Shown here: positions 54,205 through 64,000 of the stretch, piece after piece | How positions within the stretch are numbered: position 1 is the stretch's first letter | How the letters are laid out: the number at the start of each line of letters is the position of its first letter | Assembly (NCBI GenBank): GCA_902524805.1 | Contig: CABZES010000001.1 | Coordinates: 1 to 64,000 of the forward strand | DNA: 64,000 nt | Direction of reading: 5' to 3' | Origin: an uncultured SAR86 cluster bacterium | GTDB taxonomy: Bacteria > Pseudomonadota > Gammaproteobacteria > Magnimaribacterales > AG-339-G14 | Translations under genes and position numbers: made by a program | The notes under the pieces: generated by a model | What the model was told of the DNA's origin: nothing | Database searches by the model: none | Seen by the model: only the letters and a program-made list of their open reading frames with translations

Positions 54205-55062
54205 ATGACACAACCAAAACTTATGCTTTATCATGCCAATTGGTCTCTATGCAGCCAGATGGTAAGAGTTGCGCTATATGAAAAAGGCCTTGAATTTGAT
54301 CACGTGCCCATTAAGTTATGTGACCATTACGAGGAAGCAGAAAATATTTCCAAAGATTTTCTTAAAAATATTAATCCTACTGGAGTTGTTCCGGTTTTAA
54401 AAATTAACGACGAAATAGTTAGAGATAGTGCTTACATTATTGAAAGATTAGATGAGCTGCAAGGAACAAATAATATAAATCTTTGGCCAAATGAAGAAAG
54501 CGAGCGAGAGCGTTTAAGGAATTGGGTTTATGACACAACTATCACTGAGGGAGTTCCTATGGGAAAAACTTTAGGTATGACTATTCCTCTTTTTTCTTTG
54601 GGATTGATAGAAAATTTAATAAAGAGTCTCAGCTTTAAAGCCATTTGGAATATAATTTTAAGGCACCCCCGAAGGGAAAGAAAAATTGGTTTTGTAACTA
54701 TGTACTTTACGTCCCTTAAAGACAGGATTGGACCTCTTGCCTATAAGGGCTTTGTTGAAGGGATATTAGAACTAGAAAAAAACTTGTCGAGTGATGAATA
54801 TCTTTTCGGAGATTTTAGCCATGCAGATATAAATTTAATGTGTTGTTTTTATAGGCTGCAAGATTTAAGACTAGATCCTATATTAGAAATGCCTGAACTT
54901 CCCAGAATTAATTCATATTGGCAAAAACTAAAAAATAGAGAAAGTTACACAAAAGGCATCTTAGAATTTAAAGATCATGAAGAGAAACTTGATGAAATTT
55001 TCTTCAATGGAATAAATCCTCATACCAAAAATTTAAAAGAAAAAATTAAACAGAATATTTAG
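54205..55062 (+). CDS. Glutathione S-transferase family protein
   Basis: LYHANWSLCSQMVRVALYEKGLEFDHVPIK...NPTGVVPVLKIND. Confidence 0.9.
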   Translation: MTQPKLMLYHANWSLCSQMVRVALYEKGLEFDHVPIKLCDHYEEAENISKDFLKNINPTGVVPVLKINDEIVRDSAYIIERLDELQGTNNINLWPNEESERERLRNWVYDTTITEGVPMGKTLGMTIPLFSLGLIENLIKSLSFKAIWNIILRHPRRERKIGFVTMYFTSLKDRIGPLAYKGFVEGILELEKNLSSDEYLFGDFSHADINLMCCFYRLQDLRLDPILEMPELPRINSYWQKLKNRESYTKGILEFKDHEEKLDEIFFNGINPHTKNLKEKIKQNI

Positions 55063-55127
55063 GTTTGAAGAAAGTTTTAAAATCTACTAACCTTAACTCT
55101 CTTATAAATTTTTCAAAGGAGAGAAAA

Positions 55128-55925
55128 ATGAAAATAAAATATCAAATAGCAACGCTTTTTGCTTTGCTTGGAGTAATAACTGCTTGCAGCAGTGAATCTA
55201 CTCCAACTTATTCCGATTTAGGATCGGATACTTATCCCCAAAAATTTTACGTGGAGTATGTTCCCTGTACTGGCGGCCCTGATTATTCACCAGAGGCATT
55301 TGCAGAAACAATGCTGCCTGTTTGGCAAGAAATTCAAGTAGAAATTGATTCAACTATGTTTCAATCTTTCGGGATAGCTTATGAAGAGCCAAGAGAAGAA
55401 GATATGGAAGGAGGTTTTTGGCAATTAGTCTGGAATTCAAAAGAAGATTCTCAAACAACTTGGGAAAATTGGAACAATTATGAAAGAGCTCAAAATTTTC
55501 TTACCGATAATGAAAATATTCTTAAATGTGAACCAGAAAGAACTTTTTCTTTTGATGCTTATATGCCAAGAGATCCATATGCAATGGGTGATTGGGATCT
55601 GACTAATTTTTCATCAGAATATCAACTATGTACTTACAATGAGGGAAAAGGAGTTGATGATCTAAGGGCAGCAATAGATAAATTTGAGGATTGGTTAAAT
55701 TCGGGTTTGGAATATGATGAGCCTTACAATTACATGATTCTTGCGCCTGATTATGAAGCAGAGTTTGATTACGCGTGGGGTAATTTTCATCAGACTATTG
55801 AAGGAAGAAAAGAGGGCGATGCAGAATTTCAAGCAACGGCTTCTTCTTTAAACCAGGAGTTTCAAGATATTGCGTCTTGTGATGACATAAGAGCTTATGG
55901 CAGTGGAGAAATTCCTCTAATTTAA
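55128..55925 (+). CDS. Hypothetical lipoprotein
   Basis: Start moved from 55065 to ATG 55128 with aaaggaga RBS; MKIKYQIATLFALLGVITAC lipobox. Confidence 0.75.
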   Translation: MKIKYQIATLFALLGVITACSSESTPTYSDLGSDTYPQKFYVEYVPCTGGPDYSPEAFAETMLPVWQEIQVEIDSTMFQSFGIAYEEPREEDMEGGFWQLVWNSKEDSQTTWENWNNYERAQNFLTDNENILKCEPERTFSFDAYMPRDPYAMGDWDLTNFSSEYQLCTYNEGKGVDDLRAAIDKFEDWLNSGLEYDEPYNYMILAPDYEAEFDYAWGNFHQTIEGRKEGDAEFQATASSLNQEFQDIASCDDIRAYGSGEIPLI

Positions 55926-55932
55926 TTTATTT

Positions 55933-55964
55933 TAAAAAAGGCTGTTTAAAACAGCCTTTTTTAA
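55933..55964. terminator. Rho-independent bidirectional terminator
   Basis: aaaaaaggctgtttaaaacagcctttttt between convergent genes. Confidence 0.88.
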
Positions 55965-56914
55965 ATCACAATGCCGATTACTCTTTCGATCAACCAATAA
56001 CTCCCTAAACCACCTAAAAGAAAAGAAGCGCCTTGATAAGAAATTTTTTCCAACTTTACTTTCGAGAGGACATATATTCCCGAAAGAAAAATTGGAATCA
56101 TAATTAGTTGACCTATTTCAATTCCTACATTGAAAAAAAGCAAAGATAATAAAAGCTGGTCGTTAGATATTCCAATTTCTGAAAGGGCGCCTGCAAAACC
56201 AAAGCCATGAAGCAAGCCAAAGCCAAAAGCCATTAACCATGGAGTTTTATTTAGCTTTTCCTTTGAATTAATTTCTAAAGCTAGATAGATAATTGTTAAA
56301 GCTATCAAGGCCTCTATGCTTCCTGACGGTAGTTGGACAATGCCTAAAACCGAAAGTGCTAATGTAATGCTGTGAGCTAAAGTAAACGCAGTAATTGTTT
56401 TTAATAAATTTTTCCAACCAAAAACTATAAACAATAGGCCCATAACAAATAAAAGATGATCTGGACCACCTAACAAATGCTCTACGCCGAGAATAAAATA
56501 AGCAGTAGGAAAAGTTTGCTCTATCTCTGGAATTTTAATTACAGAGTTTTTTAGATTCATTAACCCTTCAAACCTTTTTTTATCTAAAAAGTTTATTGTG
56601 ACTAAGGCGTCATTTAAGACGCTAAGCCCAACCACTTTAATTTCGGCTCCTCTAATTGTCGTTTCGCAATCAAGATTTATTTTTTCAATGGAATATTTTC
56701 CTTGTTTGTATGGCGGTTGAGTTAAAGCGATACAGTTCTCAGGAAACATCAAAGATGCTCTCGCTCCAATTGATCTAATTGGATACATCCAAGTTGCTTC
56801 GTAATTAGTTTCCATTTTCTCATCCATGATTAGATGAGCTGGACTAAATTCATGGCTAGATAAAGTTACGCTGGCTGAAATAAAAAGGAAAAGTAAGGTC
56901 TTTTTCAAAAACAT
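55961..56914 (-). CDS. HupE/UreJ-like membrane protein
   Basis: HLLGGPDHLLFVMGLLF, FTLAHSITLALSVLG, FGFGLLHGFGFAGAL. Confidence 0.88.
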   Translation of the reverse strand: MFLKKTLLFLFISASVTLSSHEFSPAHLIMDEKMETNYEATWMYPIRSIGARASLMFPENCIALTQPPYKQGKYSIEKINLDCETTIRGAEIKVVGLSVLNDALVTINFLDKKRFEGLMNLKNSVIKIPEIEQTFPTAYFILGVEHLLGGPDHLLFVMGLLFIVFGWKNLLKTITAFTLAHSITLALSVLGIVQLPSGSIEALIALTIIYLALEINSKEKLNKTPWLMAFGFGLLHGFGFAGALSEIGISNDQLLLSLLFFNVGIEIGQLIMIPIFLSGIYVLSKVKLEKISYQGASFLLGGLGSYWLIERVIGIVI

Positions 56915-57714
56915 TACTGGGTGAAACTTGGGCTAATTATCACTTGATAATCTATTTTTAATTCATCAACAAATTCTTTAATCTGTTTGTCTCTTTGCTT
57001 CAGTAAAAAATCTACTTTGACTCGAGAAATCACTTCTTCAAAAGTTGGCATATATTCTTCCCTTATGTCCAGAATTTTAATGAGATGACTCCCATATGTA
57101 GATTTGATTGGCCCTTCCCAATTATCGATTGATAAATCTAAAAAGGCTGTGGCAAAAGCTTCTCCAAAATCTCTTTCGATATCCAACAAACTCCGGTTAG
57201 AGAAATTTTTTCCCAATAAAAAAGGATCGGCATTTGAAACAGATTTATTATCTTTGAGATCAAGTTTTGCCTGTTTAGCTTTTAAGTCTCCATCTTTATT
57301 TTCTGCAAAATAAATATGAGTAAAACTAAAACTTTTAGGAAGTAAATATGAGTCCTTAGTTTTTTCATAAAATTCTTCAAGTTCCTTAATTTCTGGTTCA
57401 GTCGAAATCGTTTCTTGTTTCAGAAAGGTTATCTTTTGAGCAAGTCTTCTTTTAATTATTCTATCTTCGCTATCAAGTCCAAGTCTCAAAGCTTCCCTAT
57501 AAAGAATTTCCTCTTCAACCAAACTATCTATTATCGATCTAATTTCATCATTGTTAGGTTCCCTAGCCATTTGAAGACTCCAAGTATTGATTAGAGCAAT
57601 CACCTCTTCATTGGAAATATAAATAGTCTTTTCTTCGTTAGGAGGATTAAGAAAGAGATCTACCAAAAAAATTGATAAACCTATTCCTAAAAATAAGATT
57701 AGTTTTCTAGACAC
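56914..57714 (-). CDS. Parvulin-type peptidyl-prolyl isomerase-like membrane protein
   Basis: N-terminal TM, SFTHIYFAE...GPIKSTYGSHLIKILD. Confidence 0.8.
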   Translation of the reverse strand: MSRKLILFLGIGLSIFLVDLFLNPPNEEKTIYISNEEVIALINTWSLQMAREPNNDEIRSIIDSLVEEEILYREALRLGLDSEDRIIKRRLAQKITFLKQETISTEPEIKELEEFYEKTKDSYLLPKSFSFTHIYFAENKDGDLKAKQAKLDLKDNKSVSNADPFLLGKNFSNRSLLDIERDFGEAFATAFLDLSIDNWEGPIKSTYGSHLIKILDIREEYMPTFEEVISRVKVDFLLKQRDKQIKEFVDELKIDYQVIISPSFTQ

Positions 57715-57722
57715 TAAGCTAA

Positions 57723-59786
57723 TTATTCAACGTACTCAGCCAAATCGGATTGCATTGATTGAGCTGGAGCAAGATTATTAGATCCTGTCGGCACAAACCA
57801 AATCGGGGAAGACCAAGCTCTTTCCTGAATTGTGTCATGAATATCTGGTCTTGGAGCAAGACCTCTTCGGATGGCATCCCAAGTAGACCAACGGCAAGTC
57901 GGGTTTTCAAGAACTCTTACGTAATAAAAAGCTCTATCATTTGGATTGAAATCTGGATCTGTCCAAGTTGCTTTTAATTCAGCAGAACCAACATCCTTTG
58001 AGAAGGCGCAGGTTTCTATATCGACTCTGGCGCCATTGTCTGGACATCTATTTGTAAGTGGGTCTACCTGCAAGCCATTGGAACATGCAACATCATAGAT
58101 AACTTCTGTTGGAGATGAATCAAATTGATCAATGGAACCTTTGATGATTTGAACTCTTTGCAATGGTGCACCATTTTTGTCTCTTTGCGCCCAAACCAGG
58201 AAGCTAGGTACTTTATCACCATCAGCTAAAATTTCTCCACCCATTGTTGAACTGTTTGCATATGCTGCTTTAACAAGATTTTCATCATCTAGGTCGAGTT
58301 GATTTGTTTCGAAGCCTCCAAAAAATCTTACTTTCATTCTGTTTCCAGTGGTGGCAAAAGTTTCTTTTCTTCGCATGGCAGAAAAAAGAGAATCTCTAGT
58401 ATTTTCTTCTGCCCATACACCAGCAAGACCAGATGCTCCCCAAGTTTCAAAACCAGTGTTCGCATAAGTTCCCTGGTCAGTTTTAGTTAAACTGACACCA
58501 GCTCCTCCTTGAGGTAATTGCGATGCTTGGAGCTCGCTTAGAGGAACACTTCCTCTTCCTTCAGGAGTCCCATCAATAATTCCTATTTTCGACCAGTAAT
58601 CATTCTCACTATATGCACCGGCGCCGGTATGAGAATCACTAGCCCCAATTAGACCAAATTTAAAAGGGTTTCCTTGAGCGCTATATTCTAGAACCATTCC
58701 TCTTAAGAAGGCTTCTCTAACGTAACCACCTGAAGGAAAACTATAGGTTCTCGGAAAAGAACCAATTCTTGAATCGTAAATTCCAAAATCTGCAAATTCA
58801 TCATTTGGAGATAGAAGAGGGTGTGTATCAGAAGTTCCCTTAACTTGTGTCATCTCTACTAAAGGCTCATTTCTCATTCGCATTTCAGCATAATCTTGTG
58901 TGATAGGCTTTCCTTTAAAGGTTCGCATATCAAACATAGCTCCATTCGAGCCATTTGAATTGTGAGGAATAGCTATTGAATCAACTCCCATTTCTCTTAA
59001 GCCATCCATCCATTTCCATAAATTCTCAGGATTTATAGAATCAATCCTTGAGTGTGGTCTCACAGGTATTTGATCATCTTTAAAAATTACATTTCTATGT
59101 AAATTTCCATTTCCTACATCCGTTGAAGTTGTAAATTCATAAGCCGTAAAAGTAGTAAATTTTCCAGGATTATTAGCCTCTTCTGCGGCTCTGACAATAT
59201 CTGCCCAAGCAGAAATGTGAGTATCATGATCGAAAACTTTAGAACCAAGCTGTAAGTGAGGAATCAATATTGCTCGCCACAATGTTGGATCCCACCAGGG
59301 ACGAACGTCCGCAAGAATATTTCTTACTTGATTACCAAATAAATTAAATCTATCCACAATTGAGTCAACGCCTCTATTTCCATCGCGATTCAAATTATGA
59401 AAAGCCTCTACCCCTGGTAAAGTTGAGGCATAAGATGAAGTATCAGACCAAGCACTAATCATACCTAAGAAGAACGCATGATCTGTTACAGCATAAAAAT
59501 CCAATGGTTCATTTATCTTCATGTCAAAACCTAATGGATGTTGAATTGTTTCACCTTGAGCAAATCTGTAAGCATCATCTGGGGTAGCGGTAGTACCAAA
59601 TATATAAGCGTCAAACGAATATTTTGTGTGAATGTGAGTATCGCCAAAGTAGGCATTTCGGTCTTCGTTGTAGTCTGGTGTATTACTTACTGCGGAGACA
59701 ACTCCAGAATAGTCAACCAATTCATAACGTGTATCAGTACAACTAATAAAAGTTAAAATTAAAACAGTTATAAATAAATTTCTCAT
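57723..59786 (-). CDS. DUF3604 family secreted protein
   Basis: RNAYFGDTHIHTKYSFDAYIFGT, HNSNGSNGAMF, GASDSHTGAGAYSE. Confidence 0.9.
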   Translation of the reverse strand: MRNLFITVLILTFISCTDTRYELVDYSGVVSAVSNTPDYNEDRNAYFGDTHIHTKYSFDAYIFGTTATPDDAYRFAQGETIQHPLGFDMKINEPLDFYAVTDHAFFLGMISAWSDTSSYASTLPGVEAFHNLNRDGNRGVDSIVDRFNLFGNQVRNILADVRPWWDPTLWRAILIPHLQLGSKVFDHDTHISAWADIVRAAEEANNPGKFTTFTAYEFTTSTDVGNGNLHRNVIFKDDQIPVRPHSRIDSINPENLWKWMDGLREMGVDSIAIPHNSNGSNGAMFDMRTFKGKPITQDYAEMRMRNEPLVEMTQVKGTSDTHPLLSPNDEFADFGIYDSRIGSFPRTYSFPSGGYVREAFLRGMVLEYSAQGNPFKFGLIGASDSHTGAGAYSENDYWSKIGIIDGTPEGRGSVPLSELQASQLPQGGAGVSLTKTDQGTYANTGFETWGASGLAGVWAEENTRDSLFSAMRRKETFATTGNRMKVRFFGGFETNQLDLDDENLVKAAYANSSTMGGEILADGDKVPSFLVWAQRDKNGAPLQRVQIIKGSIDQFDSSPTEVIYDVACSNGLQVDPLTNRCPDNGARVDIETCAFSKDVGSAELKATWTDPDFNPNDRAFYYVRVLENPTCRWSTWDAIRRGLAPRPDIHDTIQERAWSSPIWFVPTGSNNLAPAQSMQSDLAEYVE

Positions 59787-59862
59787 AATTCCCCACTAAG
59801 ATATAAATCCTTTCTCTAGGATTCTAAATTAAAACTCATTCGTCATACAAATGTCTTAAATT

Positions 59863-61542
59863 TTAAGCCCACTCTCTCGCGATCATGTCCGAAGCTTTTT
59901 CTCCAATCATAATAGTCGGAGCATTAGTGTTGCCCCCAATTAAAGTTGGCATAATAGACGCATCTGCAACTCTCACATTTGCAAGTGCATGCACTTTTAA
60001 TTCTTGATTCACTACACTCATATCATCCGAACCCATTTTACAAGTTCCTACAGGATGATAAACGGTATCGGCTTCCTCTCTTATAGCTTCTTCAATTTTC
60101 TCGTCACTGCTAAGATCAACAGGCCTAAGATTATTCATTGTATGTGCTTTTAGAGGTTCGGTGTTCATGATTTCCATCATTTTTTTATAACCCTCTATAA
60201 GTAAATCGACGTCTTCTCGAGCGCTTAAATAGTTAGGATCAATTTTAGGCGAATCTTTTGGATCACTGGAATTAAGCGTCACCTCACCAACAGATTTAGG
60301 CCTAAGCAAACACACGTGACAACTGAGACCATTACCGAACATAAATTCTCTGCCATGATCTTTTACTGGACCAATGACAAAATGCAATTGCAGATCTGGA
60401 ATTTCCTTTTCAGGAGAAGATTTTATGAAGCCTGCTCCCTGAGCAATATTTGAGGTAAAGAGACCTTTTCTCGTTAGAAAATATTTTATAATTTCTAAAG
60501 GATATTTAATAAATATAGATTTAAAAGAAAATCCAAATAAATCAATACTTTTATTCATGTGGACCGTGACGTAATCAATGTGATCTTGTAAATTTTTACC
60601 TACCCCAGGAATATTAAACAAAGTATCAATCCCATGTTTTTTTAACTCTTCTGTTGGACCTATTCCCGAGCGCATCAATATTTGTGGAGAACCAAAAGCA
60701 CCAGAAGATAATACAACCTCTTTCTTTACGCCGATTTGAAATGAGTTATTTTTCTTATCTAAGCACTCAACTAAAGTGGCCTTGTTTCCATCAAAAATAA
60801 TTCTATCTATTATTGTGTCAGTCAAGATCGTTAAATTTGGCCTATCTTTAATAGGATGAAGATAAGCATTTGCTGCGCTGCACCTTTTACCATTTTTTTG
60901 AGTTGTTTGATAAACGCCTATCCCTTCTTGATCTTTACCATTGTAATCATCATTAATTTTATAAAACTTAGAAGCTGCTTCGATGAAGTAATCAATAAAT
61001 TTATTTTTATATGGAGTATTTGTAACGTTTAGAGGCCCATTTTGCCCATGGTATTCATTATCAATCATTTCGTTGTGTTCCGCTTTTTTAAAATAAGGTA
61101 GGACCTCCTCATAGGACCAGCCTTTATTTCCAAGACTTGCCCAATGGTCGTAATCCCATTTATTACCGCGAACATAAGCCATTGCGTTTATAGAGCTAGA
61201 ACCGCCTAAAGTTTTGCCTCTTGGTTGGTATCCTTTTCGATGCTCTTCAATTTCCTCTTTAAGTTTATGAGTTTGCCCAGTGGTATCAACCACAGCAACT
61301 TCGTGCTCAAGAGTTTTTTCCTTTGCAAAAGCTTTTTGAGGTTCAGTTAAAAAAGCCCAATTAAATTTACTTTTATCTCCCATGAAAGCAAAAAAAGCTG
61401 GCGTACTTATTAGCACGCTTTTGTCTTTAGATCCGGCTTCAATTAGACAAACAGAATGATTTGGATTGGCGCTTAACCTATTTGCTAGAACGCAACCTGC
61501 AGAACCACCGCCCAGAACGACAAAATCAAAACTTTTCATCAA
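59863..61542 (-). CDS. GMC family oxidoreductase (choline dehydrogenase-like)
   Basis: FVVLGGGSAGCVLANRLS, GGSSSINAMAYVRG, VYHPVGTCKMG. Confidence 0.95.
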   Translation of the reverse strand: MMKSFDFVVLGGGSAGCVLANRLSANPNHSVCLIEAGSKDKSVLISTPAFFAFMGDKSKFNWAFLTEPQKAFAKEKTLEHEVAVVDTTGQTHKLKEEIEEHRKGYQPRGKTLGGSSSINAMAYVRGNKWDYDHWASLGNKGWSYEEVLPYFKKAEHNEMIDNEYHGQNGPLNVTNTPYKNKFIDYFIEAASKFYKINDDYNGKDQEGIGVYQTTQKNGKRCSAANAYLHPIKDRPNLTILTDTIIDRIIFDGNKATLVECLDKKNNSFQIGVKKEVVLSSGAFGSPQILMRSGIGPTEELKKHGIDTLFNIPGVGKNLQDHIDYVTVHMNKSIDLFGFSFKSIFIKYPLEIIKYFLTRKGLFTSNIAQGAGFIKSSPEKEIPDLQLHFVIGPVKDHGREFMFGNGLSCHVCLLRPKSVGEVTLNSSDPKDSPKIDPNYLSAREDVDLLIEGYKKMMEIMNTEPLKAHTMNNLRPVDLSSDEKIEEAIREEADTVYHPVGTCKMGSDDMSVVNQELKVHALANVRVADASIMPTLIGGNTNAPTIMIGEKASDMIAREWA

Positions 61543-62549
61543 CTCTCCATAGTTATAGATATTTTACCAAAGTGTTTATTATCAATTTGATGTTGAAACG
61601 CTTTTGATAGGTCAGCCAAATCAAAAGTGTCACTAATTATAGGCTTGATATTATTCTTTTCAATAAACTTAATCATAGCTAATTGTGATTGTTGATTAGC
61701 CATAGCGATCCCACTTAAACGAACTTGTTTAAGAAAAATTCTTGGCAGAATAATTTCGCTAACTGCCGGGCCGCTTAAAACTCCTATCAAAGCTATATGC
61801 CCTCCAAGCTTTGCCGCTCGAACTGATTCACCGAAAGTTCCGCCACCACCTACTTCAATGACGTGATCGACTCCTTCGTTGTTTGTGAGTTTTAAGACCT
61901 CTTTTCCCCATTCCGGATTTTCCTTGTAGTTTATTAATTCGTCAGCACCCAAATCTTTAAGTTTAGATAATTTTTCCTCAGACGATGAAGTTGCAATAAC
62001 TTTAGCACCCATACATTTGGCTAACTGAAGTGCAAAAATTGAAACGCCACCAGTGCCTTGAACTAAAACTGTTTCGTTTGCTTTGAGATTACCCTCGTCT
62101 ACTAAAGCTCTCCAAGCAGTTAAACCTGCACAAGGCAAAGTCGCTGCCTCAGCAAAATTTAAATTTTCAGGTATTTTTGTTATTGCCGACTCTTTAATGG
62201 CTATAACTTCGGTTGCATAGCCATCTTCATTATCACCGATGAAACTTAATAATTCGAATTTTGGAGGGCCATCAATCCAATTAGGAAAACACACGCTCAT
62301 AACTTTGTCGCTAACCTTCCAATTTGTAACCTCGTCACCAACTTCAATAATTTCTCCTGCTCCATCTGAGAGCGGTATTCTTTTATCTTCAGTAGGAATT
62401 AAACCCAAGGCCACCATTAAGTCGTGATAATTTAGGCTACTTGCAGAGATCTTCATTAAAACTTCATTGCTTTGCAAATCAGGAGAATCGACATTTTCTA
62501 GTTTTAGATTTTCTAAGCCACCTGGTTTTTGAATTTGAATCTGCCTCAT
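61539..62549 (-). CDS. Zinc-type/MDR NAD(P)-dependent alcohol dehydrogenase
   Basis: GDEVTNWKVSDKVM, VLVQGTGGVSIFALQLAKCMGAKVIATSSS. Confidence 0.9.
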   Translation of the reverse strand: MRQIQIQKPGGLENLKLENVDSPDLQSNEVLMKISASSLNYHDLMVALGLIPTEDKRIPLSDGAGEIIEVGDEVTNWKVSDKVMSVCFPNWIDGPPKFELLSFIGDNEDGYATEVIAIKESAITKIPENLNFAEAATLPCAGLTAWRALVDEGNLKANETVLVQGTGGVSIFALQLAKCMGAKVIATSSSEEKLSKLKDLGADELINYKENPEWGKEVLKLTNNEGVDHVIEVGGGGTFGESVRAAKLGGHIALIGVLSGPAVSEIILPRIFLKQVRLSGIAMANQQSQLAMIKFIEKNNIKPIISDTFDLADLSKAFQHQIDNKHFGKISITMES

Positions 62550-62913
62550 TTTGTTTCTCCTTATTAATTGGGTGAACTATTTTAGATCATATCAATCTTA
62601 AAAAAATAGTATTAAAAAAATACTTTTTAAAAAAAAATTGAAAAATTGCATAAAAAAGTGTCTTTTTAATAACTTTTTGTAAAAACTTTATAACAATAGT
62701 GAGAAAAAAGGTAAAAATGAGGTTTCTTCTATAGCTTTAAATGCTTATTTGACTATACTTTGAGCCTTGTTGGTCCAAATAAGTAATAAAAAAGCTTATT
62801 TTGATAACATAAAGTGCAAATTTCAATCTTTTGTCCAATTTGTTTACAAATAATGCCTTTTTCTTATGGTCTATCATATGTTTCAACAATTCATGATTAA
62901 ACGGAGTTACAAA

Positions 62914-63015
62914 ATGAATGTTTACAGAGCGGTAATAGGCACAGTGGGTTATGTGGTTTGCTTCTCTACCCTACTTTACATAGGTAGTTTAGGAATATTA
63001 ACTTTCGGTGCGTAA
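62914..63015 (+). CDS. Small membrane protein (33 aa), below ORF-track cutoff
   Basis: acggagttacaaa then ATG: MNVYRAVIGTVGYVVCFSTLLYIGSLGILTFGA-stop; followed by a strong terminator. Confidence 0.55.
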   Translation: MNVYRAVIGTVGYVVCFSTLLYIGSLGILTFGA

Positions 63016-63066
63016 ATCGAAGTTAGAAACGAATAAAGTTTTTTAAAAGTTTCTTCTCCCCCCCTT

Positions 63067-63096
63067 GAACCCCTGAGACTTCGGTCTTGGGGGTTC
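63067..63096 (+). terminator. Rho-independent terminator with UUCG tetraloop
   Basis: gaacccctgagacttcggtcttgggggttc pairs along its full length with two G-T wobbles, then tactttttag. Confidence 0.88.
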
Positions 63097-63141
63097 TACT
63101 TTTTAGTCTCTTTATTTTTGAAAAGCGCTTTTTGGCAAAGT

Positions 63142-64000
63142 TTAAGAAGAGCAAGATATTTCTAAAGATTTTCCCCATTCAGGAGATGGCTCTGAGTAAC
63201 CTTCATATTTTGGTTGTTCATCAAATGGGTTATTTAAAATATTAGCCAAAAGCTCTACCTCGGAAAAATCTCCACTTTCAGCTTTTTTGATCGCTTGATG
63301 AGCAAGGTAATTTCTTAATATAAATTTTGGATTATTTGTTAACATTTTTTCTTGAGATATTTCTTTGGAAATTTTTTCCTCTTTAAATCGTTCTAGAAAC
63401 TTCTCTAGCCAAGCCTTGCCCTTTTCATCTTGAAATAGATTATTTTTCGTTTCATGTACTTTGTGAAGATTTCTAAAAAAGTTAGTGTAATCGGTTTTTG
63501 AGTCTTGCAAATAGGAGAGCAAAGATTCAATAAGTTTAATATCACTCTCTCTTTTTTCTTCAAGGCCCAATTTATTTCGATAAAGATCAGTTAAAAAGCT
63601 ATAAAAATAATTTTGATAATTCTTTAGAGATTTTACAAGTTTATCTTCCTCAATTATCTCATCTAGGGCAGCTGCTAAAGCCTGACAATTCCATAATCCA
63701 ATAGCAGGTTGATTATTAAAAGCATACCTGCCACTGTTATCTGAATGGTTGCAGATAAAATCTGGATTATAAGATTCCATAAAACCAAAAGGACCAAAAT
63801 CGAAAGTTTCACCAAGCAAAGACATGTTATCCGTATTCATAACTCCGTGAGCAAATCCGACCGCTTGCCAATTGGCAATCATTTCTGCTGTCGATCTAAC
63901 CGTTAGATCAAAAAAAATCTCATACTTATCTTTTTTTTCAACCAAGTCAGGAAAATATTCATCTAAAACATGGTCAAGCAACTCTGTAATATATTCTTTT
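63142..64000 (-). CDS. selO: Protein adenylyltransferase SelO (YdiU), C-terminal part (5' end beyond window)
   Basis: GFAHGVMNTDNMSLLGETFDFGPFGFMESYNPDFICNHSDNSGRYAFNNQPAIGLWNCQALAAAL. Confidence 0.94.
   Translation of the reverse strand, partial: KEYITELLDHVLDEYFPDLVEKKDKYEIFFDLTVRSTAEMIANWQAVGFAHGVMNTDNMSLLGETFDFGPFGFMESYNPDFICNHSDNSGRYAFNNQPAIGLWNCQALAAALDEIIEEDKLVKSLKNYQNYFYSFLTDLYRNKLGLEEKRESDIKLIESLLSYLQDSKTDYTNFFRNLHKVHETKNNLFQDEKGKAWLEKFLERFKEEKISKEISQEKMLTNNPKFILRNYLAHQAIKKAESGDFSEVELLANILNNPFDEQPKYEGYSEPSPEWGKSLEISCSS

Noticed and set aside
62570-62910. Possible tRNA or riboswitch in the long intergenic region upstream of the 33-aa ORF
   Set aside because: No cloverleaf, T-loop or recognisable riboswitch core seen; only short inverted repeats in AT-rich DNA.

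Overview
This is a roughly 64 kb AT-rich chromosomal window, probably from a marine gammaproteobacterium (SAR86-like; taxon is inferred from gene content and order only). Most of it is core genome around the replication origin: glmS-glmU, the atp operon, parA/parB, rsmG, mnmG, mnmE, yidC, yidD, rnpA and rpmH on the minus strand, then a DnaA-box-rich intergenic region, then dnaN-recF-gyrB behind dnaA on the plus strand. Further right are gmhB, glyQS, trkH/trkA, fmt/def, purE, tsaC, aroE, a complete aa3/caa3-type cytochrome oxidase operon with assembly genes, a trio of small paralogous membrane proteins, gshA, pckA, and metabolic genes ending in selO. The most unusual part is accessory DNA at about 1.9-6.85 kb, directly downstream of glmS. 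It looks like a head-to-tail array of small cassettes. Three have identifiable terminal inverted repeats, each with a different sequence. Successive cassettes are separated by a 21-bp copy of the glmS 3' end (codons for K/Q-S-V-T-V-E-stop). These copies differ from each other and from native glmS almost only at synonymous third positions. Cargo includes an SRA/YDG-HNH type IV-like endonuclease, an Nmad3-like protein and several uncharacterised small proteins. No integrase or transposase is visible, apart from a start-less recombinase-C-terminal-like ORF. Other points: a perfect 16-bp parS inside recF, a 36-bp duplicated DnaA-box module, rpmH overlapping rnpA out of frame and missing from the ORF track, and a tandem paralogous trio of unknown small membrane proteins. 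All calls come from reading the sequence; no database search was run.
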